A DNA stretch of 64,000 bases from Kiritimatiellia bacterium (GTDB lineage Bacteria; Verrucomicrobiota; Kiritimatiellia; UBA8416; JADHWI01). A model generated the notes under the pieces. The model had not been told where the DNA came from, made no database searches, and worked only from the letters and a program-made list of their open reading frames with translations. Made by a program: the position numbers and the translations under genes. Positions within the stretch are counted from its first letter, which is position 1; the number at the start of each line of letters is the position of its first letter. Shown one piece after another: positions 44,709 through 53,900 of the stretch. The stretch lies in NCBI GenBank assembly GCA_030744755.1, contig JASLPY010000004.1, positions 1 to 64,000 of the forward strand, written 5' to 3'.

Positions 44709-46496
44709 ATGGCACTGGTGAGTATGCGCGGTATCAGCCTGAGTTTTGGCTCAGGGCTGCTGCTGGACAATATAGATTTGAATATCGAACCGGGTGACAG
44801 GGCTTGCCTGGTTGGCCGCAACGGCACGGGAAAATCCTCCCTGCTCAAAATCCTCCACGGCGACCTGGCTCCTGACGGCGGCGATATACAAACTTCTCAG
44901 GGAACTCGTATCTCCTACCTCCCCCAGGATGTGCCCAGGGCCATGTCAGGATCAGTCGAGGAGATTGCCGCATCGTGGCGGACGGCCACGTCCAGCGATG
45001 ATGGCGATTGGGGATCTCACCACGTCGTAGCCAGGGTCCTGTCACACCTGTCATTGGATCCATATTCACAGTTTGATGAGCTTTCCGGGGGACAGAAACG
45101 CCGGACGCTTCTTGCCAGAGCCCTGGCTTGTGAACCTGATCTACTCCTGCTGGATGAACCTACCAATCACCTGGATATTGATTCCATCTGCTGGCTGGAA
45201 GAGTTCATTCTCCGCTACTGCAAAACATTCCTGTTTGTGACGCATGACCGCGCCTTTCTTCGACGCGTGGCCAACAGGATTATTGATTTGGACCGTGGTC
45301 AACTGGCGCACTGGCAGTGCGACTATGATACTTTTCTCCGGCGAAAGGCGGAGCTGCTGCATGATGAACAGGTGCGCCAGGCGGTCTTCGATAAGAAGCT
45401 GAGCAAAGAGGAGATCTGGATACGTCAGGGGATCAAGGCCCGCAGGACACGCGATGAGGGACGGGTCCGGCAGCTCATGCAGATGCGCGAGGAACGACGC
45501 GCGCGACGATCTGTCGAAGGTACCGCAAGGCTGCAGGTGCAGGATGCCGAACGATCCGGCAACAAAGTGATAGAAGCGAAGGCTCTCTCCTTTTCCTACG
45601 ACAAGCGCCTCCCGATTGTGAACGATCTGAATCTGAAGATCATGCGCGGAGACAATATCGGCATTGTCGGACCCAATGGATCCGGTAAGACCACGCTTCT
45701 GAAACTATTCACGAATGAACTTCAGCCGGATAGTGGCGAACTCATTCCGGGAACCCGTCTGGAGACGGCGTATTTTGACCAGCACAGGGCCGTCCTGGAT
45801 GATGAGAAGACCGTTGCCGAGAACGCGGGCAGGGGGATGGACACCCTGACCATCGATGGAAGACCTCGCCATGTCATAAGCTACCTGCAGGATTTCCTCT
45901 TCACCCCCGACCGGACCAGGGAGCCGGTCAAGGTTCTCTCAGGCGGAGAACGTAATCGCCTGCTGCTGGCCATGCTCTTCGCTCGCCCCTCTAATCTTCT
46001 GGTTATGGACGAGCCCACCAACGATCTGGACACGGAAACCCTGGAATTGCTGGAGGAACAGCTGCTGAGCTACGGGGGAACAATTCTAATGGTCAGCCAT
46101 GATCGCGATTTTCTGGACAACGTCGTGACAAGTATACTTGCCATGAAGGGCAAGGGTGTCGTCAGGGAGTACGTTGGTGGCTACCAGGACTACGCGAAAA
46201 CCCGTGGCGCAGAGGTATCCGCGGTCTCTACAGGCGCCAGGAAGAAAGAACGGAAAGCTCGATCTCCCAGGCCATTCGGTTTTAACGAGAACAGGGAACT
46301 CAAGGCCCTGCCTGCAAAGATTGAGAAACTCGAAACAAAGCTGGCTTCTCTGCATGAGAAGATGGCAGATCCCGAATACTACAAGGTAGCCCCCGAAAAG
46401 ATTGCCGCTGATACGCAGGACACAAGAGAGCTCGTCGAAGAGATCAACAGGAACTACAGTCGGTGGGAAGAACTTGAGGCACTGCGTGATGCGTAA
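44709..46496 (+). CDS. uup: ABC-F family ATPase (Uup-like)
   Basis: A 595-residue soluble protein with two ABC ATPase domains and no membrane segment. Walker A: GRNGTGKSS and GPNGSGKTT. Signatures: LSGGQKR and LSGGERN. Walker B: LLLLDEPTNHLD and LLVMDEPTNDLD. The charged inter-domain linker and the C-terminal coiled coil (LPAKIEKLETKLASLHEKMA) are typical of Uup, which acts on the ribosome or branched DNA. GGGAG is 6 nt before ATG 44709. RNase HI begins 20 bases after its stop, so the pair is probably co-transcribed. Confidence 0.92.
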   Translation: MALVSMRGISLSFGSGLLLDNIDLNIEPGDRACLVGRNGTGKSSLLKILHGDLAPDGGDIQTSQGTRISYLPQDVPRAMSGSVEEIAASWRTATSSDDGDWGSHHVVARVLSHLSLDPYSQFDELSGGQKRRTLLARALACEPDLLLLDEPTNHLDIDSICWLEEFILRYCKTFLFVTHDRAFLRRVANRIIDLDRGQLAHWQCDYDTFLRRKAELLHDEQVRQAVFDKKLSKEEIWIRQGIKARRTRDEGRVRQLMQMREERRARRSVEGTARLQVQDAERSGNKVIEAKALSFSYDKRLPIVNDLNLKIMRGDNIGIVGPNGSGKTTLLKLFTNELQPDSGELIPGTRLETAYFDQHRAVLDDEKTVAENAGRGMDTLTIDGRPRHVISYLQDFLFTPDRTREPVKVLSGGERNRLLLAMLFARPSNLLVMDEPTNDLDTETLELLEEQLLSYGGTILMVSHDRDFLDNVVTSILAMKGKGVVREYVGGYQDYAKTRGAEVSAVSTGARKKERKARSPRPFGFNENRELKALPAKIEKLETKLASLHEKMADPEYYKVAPEKIAADTQDTRELVEEINRNYSRWEELEALRDA

Positions 46497-46515
46497 TGGG
46501 AGAGATGGGGATTCG

Positions 46516-47040
46516 ATGCAATCAGATACTGATTCGGTAGTCATATATGCGGATGGCGCGTGCAGTCCCAATCCTGGCAAGGGCGGATACGGAATCATCC
46601 TCGTGGAGGACGGGAGGAAGCGCGAACTTTCAGGCGGTTTCCTGATGACGACGAACAACCGCATGGAACTGCTTTCGATCATCGAAGGCCTGAAGGCGGT
46701 GACGGGGGGCGGCCGTGATGTCGTGGTTTTCAGCGATTCCCGTTACGTCGTCGATGCCTACTCTTCCGGCAATGCACACCGGTGGAAGCAGCAGAGCTGG
46801 ATGAGAACCAAGCGAGATGCGGCGAAAAACCCTGATTTGTGGTCACAGCTACTCGACGTATGCGAGAACCACAATGTCGAAATGAAATGGGTTGCAGGAC
46901 ATGCCGGGCACGAGGAAAACGAGCGATGCGACGAGTTGGCAGTGGCAGCCAGGCTCAAAGACGACCTGCCACAAGATGAGGGCTACCTCAAACCCTTCGA
47001 GCCAACGGATATGGCGCAGACGATGTTTGAGCTTTTCTAG
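46516..47040 (+). CDS. rnhA: Ribonuclease HI
   Basis: A 174-residue RNase H that cuts RNA in RNA-DNA hybrids. The catalytic residues are visible: Asp12 in YADGACSPNPGKGG, Glu51 in NNRMELL, Asp74 in FSDSRYVVDA and Asp139 in NERCDELA, with the flexible-loop His129 nearby. It has a C-terminal extension of about 20 residues. ATG 46516 gives the canonical N terminus; the ATG at 46489 is upstream of the ribosome site. Its stop codon shares CTAG with the stop of the opposing vapC gene. Confidence 0.95.
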   Translation: MQSDTDSVVIYADGACSPNPGKGGYGIILVEDGRKRELSGGFLMTTNNRMELLSIIEGLKAVTGGGRDVVVFSDSRYVVDAYSSGNAHRWKQQSWMRTKRDAAKNPDLWSQLLDVCENHNVEMKWVAGHAGHEENERCDELAVAARLKDDLPQDEGYLKPFEPTDMAQTMFELF

Positions 47041-47471
47041 AGAGGATTCCAAAGGCGTTCGAAGCCAAAGGCGGCAAAATCCTTCTCATTCCGTGTTGCG
47101 AACTGGGTTACCCCGTGGTGCTGGAGCGTGGCGGCAAGCCGGGCATCGAATATGCGGCGGTAAGCGAATGACTCTTCCGAGGCATGTTTCCATACACGCT
47201 TCATGATTTCACTATCAAGTACTACATCAACGATGGGCCAGGCCGGGTTCGAGCGGAATCCTTGAATGACGTCCACGGCTTCGATTGCCGACAATGGGTT
47301 CTTGCAGACCGTTGGGTTGCGCAGCAGGCAGTACAGCTCAATCAAGACCTGTTCACACAGGCAGAAATCATCATCCTCAGCGTACTCGTTAAGGAATACC
47401 AGAGCCGCCTCGTGTTGAAGCGATGTTGAATCGCAGGCAGGGAACAGGATATTGGTGTCACACGAAGTCAT
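47037..47471 (-). CDS. vapC: PIN-domain toxin (VapC family)
   Basis: A 144-residue PIN-domain ribonuclease. MTSCDTNILFPACD carries the first Asp (5), the EQVLIELYCLLRN helix the Glu, RRIFDARLAATLQHHG the third acid and FATRNEKDF the fourth. Such toxins cleave tRNA or rRNA when released by the antitoxin. The TA_VapC-type region LLRNPTVC fits proteins that act on planctomycete-like RHH antitoxins. Its start overlaps the antitoxin stop by 4 bases (ATGA). Its last stop overlaps the rnhA stop on the other strand. Confidence 0.9.
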   Translation of the reverse strand: MTSCDTNILFPACDSTSLQHEAALVFLNEYAEDDDFCLCEQVLIELYCLLRNPTVCKNPLSAIEAVDVIQGFRSNPAWPIVDVVLDSEIMKRVWKHASEESFAYRRIFDARLAATLQHHGVTQFATRNEKDFAAFGFERLWNPL

Positions 47472-47755
47472 GATTCCGGATCCGTTCCGTATTGTTCATT
47501 GTCTTCGGCCACCCGCAGGCGATCAGTGTGGACCTGCTCTCGCCAGTCAGGTGCAATGAAGGGATCATTGCTTTCCAGGCTGTGGGGCTGTGGCAACTGC
47601 CACTTGGCAACCTGGTCTCCGGCACGAGGAGTCACCGCCAGCATGTACTCAAGGCCCCTTCTAACGAGCTCGGCCAGCGATATCTCCTTCTCCTCCGCCA
47701 CATCCCTGGCGGCAGCAAAAAGCCAATCAGGCAGCTGTATTTGCGTCCTCTTCAT
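47468..47755 (-). CDS. vapB: RHH antitoxin of the VapBC pair
   Basis: A 95-residue protein beginning KRTQIQLPDWLFAAARDVAE, the strand-helix start of a ribbon-helix-helix domain, then ISLAELVRRGLEYMLA. The C-terminal half (PRAGDQVAKWQLPQPHSL and on) is the toxin-binding part. It should neutralise the PIN toxin and repress the operon. No ribosome site lies before the ATG, and a promoter directly upstream suggests a leaderless mRNA. It is unrelated in sequence to the antitoxin at 146-379. Confidence 0.88.
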   Translation of the reverse strand: MKRTQIQLPDWLFAAARDVAEEKEISLAELVRRGLEYMLAVTPRAGDQVAKWQLPQPHSLESNDPFIAPDWREQVHTDRLRVAEDNEQYGTDPES

Positions 47756-47762
47756 GATTACA

Positions 47763-47790
47763 ATAATACATCGCGTACAGATTAACGCAA
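47763..47790 (-). promoter_or_regulatory. Probable vapBC promoter, leaderless
   Basis: On the minus strand TTGCGT (47790-47785), a 16-nt spacer and TATTAT (47768-47763). The antitoxin ATG begins 7 bases after the -10 box, so the transcript would start at the first codon. The assignment rests on box similarity alone. Confidence 0.45.
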
Positions 47791-47824
47791 GAAAAAACGC
47801 GGGTCCGCGCCTGAAGGTTCCCAG

Positions 47825-47850
47825 GTACGTCCACCGCTACGAGGTGGACG
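47825..47850. repeat. GTCCACC palindromic element, arm B only
   Basis: A lone arm B (GTACGTCC start) 140 bases before the giant beta-helix gene. Following bases share GCGCGTGC with the core of the copy at 58777, so part of the core seems to remain. No arm A is found downstream. Confidence 0.7.
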
Positions 47851-47990
47851 CGTCCCGGAAATTGCGCGTGCATTCCAAAAAGCGTGCGGGTTTTCCTGCT
47901 GCAAAATGGTGGATTCCCCGATGTTCAAGTCGGCCAACAGCATGCTAAACTTCGTGATGAGATTCCTGATTCCGCACTGAGGGGAGCGTT

Positions 47991-50900
47991 GTGCGAAGAA
48001 AGACATGTTGGTATCCGACTCTGCTGTCTCTGTGCCTCGGATGGGCACTTCTGCCTGTTTCATTAATTGCCGATCACTATGTTTCCATTTCCGGCGGCGG
48101 GCATCCTGAAGGTAGCCATACGTACCCGTACACCAATTGGGCGTCAGCAGCTACGAATATTCAAGCAGCTGTCGATGCGTCATCGGGCGACGACGTATTA
48201 CTTGACGACGATCATTTCTTCACCTCTTCGCAGATCAAACTGACGAATGGCATCACTGTCCGCGGTATTACAAGCAATCCCGCTGACGTGATCGTGGATG
48301 GAGGTGGTGACCATCGGGTCTTCCATCTTGGGGGGCATGCCTGCGTGGTTATGAGTCTGACCATCACGAACGGAGCAGGGGTCTGGGCCGGAGGGGGAGT
48401 CTATTGCACGGATAAGACCCCACTAATCACCAATTGCGTGCTCTCCGGCAATCAATCTACATATGGTGCAGGAACATATTACGGCACGTTACACAACTGT
48501 ACGGTATCCGGTAATACAGCGTCGGGAAGTGGTGGTGGAGCAATGTATGCCACGCTGAACAGTTGCACGCTATCTGGTAATACAGCAGGCACGTGGAACG
48601 GAGAGGGTGGCGGAGCCTGTAACTGCACGTTAAACAATTGTACGCTTTCAAATAATTATGGTGACTACGGCGGGGGAGCAGAAGGCAGTACTCTGAACAA
48701 TTGTACGCTTTTTGACAATGCGTCCAGGTCAAACGGAGGCGGTACGTGGGGCGGTACGTTGAACAATTGTATACTCTTCGGTAATCAATCTACATACGGC
48801 GGGGGAACGTACAGCGGTACACTGAAAGGTTGCACACTCTTCAATAATACCGCAGACCGGGGCGGTGGAGCACTTTACGGCACTCTGAAGAATTGCACAC
48901 TTTCCTACAATACCGCCTCGGTGTACGGAGGCGGAGCTTCGGGAGCAACACTCTACAATTGCATACTCTGGTACAATTCGGCTCCCACCGGTACGAATTG
49001 GAACGAAGGCACGATACGATACTCTTGTACTACACCGCTCCCGGACGGAGAAGGCAATATCGACGAAAATCCTCTTCTGGCAAGCGTTTCGCATCTGAGT
49101 TCCGCATCGCCCTGCGTCGGTCAGGGCAGCACCAACTACTCTACAGGTGTGGACATAGACGGTGAGACATGGCTTGATCCACCATCAATAGGTTGTGATG
49201 AGTATCGTATCGGATCTGTAACTGGGGCTATTGAGATAGTCATCGATCCGGAGCAAATACTGTTTGGAGCTCATACGAATATTGGTTTCACGGCGCGGAT
49301 AAGCGGACGAACAAGCGGTTCGCAATGGGACTTCGGGGATGGGACGGTTATCAGTAACCAACCGTATGTGTCGCATGCCTGGTCAACCAAAGGGGCCTAC
49401 GATGTTACATTCACGGCTTTCAATGAACAGTATCCCTCGGGCATTTCGGCAACATCAACAGTATATGTCGCCATGCCACAGTATGTATCACCCTATGGGA
49501 ACCACGTTCCTCCCTTTGCAACCTGGGCTGATGCGGCCACGAATATACAATCTGCAGTAGATGAAGCTGTGTCGGGGATAGCTGAAATCCTTGTAACAAA
49601 CGGAGTATACCATAGTGGCGGTCGGGCTGTGTATGGATCCATGGCAAACCGCGTGGTGATTGACCGGCCGGTGACCGTGCAAAGTGTAAACGGTCCGGAT
49701 GTCACTGTAATAACAGGCCATGGCCCGCCGGGTAGCGAAGCTGTACGTTGCGCATACGTTGGGGCAGATTCGGTTTTAGCCGGGTTCACGTTGACAAATG
49801 GTTGCACCCTGGCATCAGGCGATACCATAAACGAAATGGCAGGCGGCGGTGTGTGGTGTGAGGAGGGGGCAGTCGTGTCGAACTGCGTCATAGCAGGTTG
49901 TCAATCAGCTAGCTATGGGGGAGGTGTGTACAAGGGCACACTTGTTGGCTGCCTGATTTCGGGCAATGAGGCCGATGAAGATGGAGGAGGAGCATTTCAA
50001 AGCACGCTGAACAATAGCGCGCTCTTCGGCAATTCCTCAGAGCTGGGCGGCGGAGCGTATGGGGGCACGTTGAAGAACTGTTCACTTTCCTTCAATACCG
50101 CCTCGTCGCACGGCGGTGGAGCCTATGGGTCAACACTTCGCAATTCTATCATCTGGTACAACTCGGCTCCCAACGGTGCAAATTGGAGCGGTGGGACGCA
50201 CAGATACAATTGCACCACACCGCTTCCTTCCGGCGAGGGCAACATCGATGATAATCCACTTCTGGCTAGTTTCTCGCGTTTGAGTTCAGGGTCGCCCTGC
50301 ATCGGTCAAGGAAGCGCGGCATATGCCAGCGGAGTCGATATTGATGGCGAAGCATGGCTTGATCCGCCATCAATAGGCTGCGATGAATATCGTCCTGGAT
50401 CAGTAACTGGCGCTATCGAGATAGCTATCGAGCCGGAACATACTTTGTTTGGATCTGAATTTGATGTTGATTTCACGGCGTGGGTAAATGGACGAACAAC
50501 CGGTTCGGCATGGGATTTTGGGGATGGAACGATTGTAAGCAATCAACCGCACGTATCACATGCCTGGTCAACGACGGGAGCTTACGATGTGGTGCTTACG
50601 GCCTTCAACGAGGAACATACAGGGGGCGTTTCGGCAACAGCAACAGTGCATGTCGTATATGCGCAGTACATATCACCGAACGGGGAACATGTCGCACCGT
50701 TCCTGTCTTGGACTGATGCCGCGACGAATATTCAGGCGGCGGTAGACACTGACGTGCCGGGTGTTGACCTAATCCTGGTGACTAATGGTGTGTATGATAC
50801 GGGTGGTCGAAGCGTTTCGGGAAACATGAAGAACCGCGTAGCCATTGATAGACAGCTCACTGTGCGCAGCGTGAACGGACCGGAAGTAACAATCATCAAG

Positions 50901-53900
50901 GGTTTAGGCCCGTTGGGGGATGGGGCTTACCGCTGTGCCCATCTGGCTTCGGACGCGGCATTGGCCGGGTTTACGCTGACCAACGGCTACACTCGAAATT
51001 CAGGGGATGGAGGAACCCAGCAGAGCGGAGGCGGTGTATGGTGTGAGGAGGGCGCGGTCGTGTCCAACTGCGTCATAACCGGCTGTCAATCGGCTGGGGA
51101 CGGAGGAGGAGCGTACAATGGCACGCTTGTGAATTGCATGGTCTCGGGTAATCAGGCCGGTGATGATGGTGGGGGAACGTATCAAAGCACACTGAGTAAT
51201 TGCGCGCTCTTTGGCAATACTGTCTCGGAGCGTGGCGGTGGAGCGTACGGGGGCGTGCTGAATAACTGTACGCTTTCCGGCAATACAGCCTTGCTGTACG
51301 GGGGTGGAGCTCACGGATCAACACTTCACAATTGTATCCTCTGGTACAACTCGGCCGCAAATGGAACGAATTGGCACAACGGTACGCTCAACTACTGTTG
51401 CACCACACCGCTACCCGACGGAGAAGGCAACATAGAAGAGAACCCCCTTTTGGCGAGTTTCTTGCATCTGAGTTCAGCGTCGCCTTGCATTGGTCTTGGA
51501 AGCACAAACTATACAAGTGGCACGGATATTGATGGGGAGGCCTGGGCTGATCCTCCTTCCATGGGGTGCGACGAATACTGGCCTGATTCCATCACCGGTG
51601 CCCTGCTTGTGGCTATTAGCCCAGAATACACCGTTGTTGGTGAAGGGATCTACGTAAGTTTCATGGGACTAATAGAAGGACGAACACATGGCAACAGTTG
51701 GGACTGGGGGGACGGAACTGTTTCCAGCAACCAAGTTCATGTATCTCACGTGTGGTCTGGAGTTGGTGCTTACACGGTAATACTCACGGCGTTCAACGAC
51801 ACTTACCCTGAAGGCATCTCTGCAACGGCTATAGTTGAGATCGTGGGAGAGCAATATGTTTCGCCATCGGGAACACACGTTTCACCATTTGTGTCATGGC
51901 ACACCGCTGCGACCAGTATACAGTCCGCGGTAGACGTTGAAGTGCCGGGTGTGGAGCTAATCCTGGTGACCAACGGAGTTTACGACACTGGCGGGCGCGC
52001 GGTCTATGGGTCTATGACCAATCGGGTTGCGATCGATAGACCTATCACTGTCCGCAGCGTGAATGGACCGGAAGTGACCACTATTGAGGGGCAGGGTCCG
52101 TTGGGGAATGGGGCTTATCGCTGCGCCTACGTGGCGTCGAATGCCGTGTTGGATGGGTTTACGTTGACCAACGGTTACACACGAACGACGGGGAATGCTG
52201 CGAAGGAGATGAGTGGGGGCGGCGTGTGGTGCGAGGAGGGTGCGGTTGTGTCCAACTGCATTGTCGTTGGCAATCACGCCGAAGAGGATGCCGGAGGGGC
52301 ATACGGTGGGGCCCTGTTCAATTGCATCATAGCTAACAATGAGGCCGGTGACGATGGCGCGGGGGCCTACAGGGGATCAGCCAGCTATTGCGAGCTGAGA
52401 AATAACATCGCGATAAACCGTGGCGGAGGTGCGAACGAATGCGTTCTCCGGAATTGTATTATCGCTGGTAACAGTGCTTTTGATGGTGGGGGAGCCCATG
52501 GTGGCGACCTCAGTAACTGCCTGGTATACGACAACGAGGCAAGCGACGATGGCGGCGGTGTCGACGAAGCCTCTATCGTGAACAACTGCACGATTGTTTA
52601 CAACGTTGCTGCGGATGAAGGCGGTGGCATACGCGACAGCGTGGCAAACAACTGTATTGCCTGGTACAACACAGCGGCCGTTGGTGATAATCATTTTCAG
52701 TGCACGGTGAGCTTTAGCTGCGCGACACCTAAACCGACAGGTACAGGCAATATCAGTGAGGATCCTATCTTTGCTGATGCCGCGCACTTGGGAGCCGGCT
52801 CTCCATGCATCGGTCAAGGCAGTCCGGCCTATACCACCAACGGTGTGGATATTGACGGTGAGGCGTGGGCGGATCCACCTTCAATGGGATGCGACGAATA
52901 CGTTGCGGGTGGAGCTACGGGTGAATTGAGCGTAGCTATCGAAGCGGAGAGCACGCGTTTCGTAAATGGTCTTGAGGTAACGTTCAGAGGATTCGTTGAA
53001 GGCAGGGCATCAGGCCATTGGTGGGATTGGGGTGATGGGAGCAGTTCGAGCAACCAACTGCAATCGTCTCATGCGTGGTCAACACCAGGCACCTATGATG
53101 TGACTTTCACCGCGGTTAATGACACGTATCCTTCCGGTGTTGTAGCAACCGTGACTGTTAATGTGACAAACTTGCCGATTCACTACGTGAACTGGTCCAA
53201 TTCAACGCCTGAGTCTCCATACACGACATGGAGTACCGCGGCAACCAACATCCAGGACGCCGTGGATGCGGCAGTTGAGGTCGGGGCAATCGTGATGGTG
53301 ACCAACGGGGTCTACGATAACGGCGGCCGAGCCGTCCACGGATCGATGACGAATCGGGTCGTCATCGATCGCCCCATCACAGTCTGCAGCGTTAACGGGC
53401 CTACGGTAACTTCGATCAAGGGGAAGGGGCCGAAGGGAAACAGCGCAATACGTTGCGCGTATGTCGGGACAAATGCAGTGCTCAGCGGGTTCACGTTGAC
53501 CAATGGTTTCACCCGAAAGGCGGGCGACTTCGCAACGGAGCAGGGGGGTGGGGGTATATGGTGCGAAGGAAGCGCGCTTGTTACCAATTGCGTCATTGCC
53601 GGCTGCAGTTCCACCGGGGATGGCGGTGGAGCATACAAGGGCAGATTGATCGATTGTACGTTGCAGGGCAATGACGCGGGTGATGACGGCGGCGGAGCAT
53701 ACAAGGGTGAATTGGATAGCTGCACGTTGAAAGATAATCATGCGGATGACCACGGGGGCGGTGCTAACGGCGGAATTCTGCGGAATTGCACGATCACGGG
53801 CAATACGGCTTATGACGGTGGCGGCGCTCACGAAGGGGAACTGCACAACTGCATTGTGTCCGGTAACAGCGCCAGCGATGACGGTGGCGGCATAGATGAG

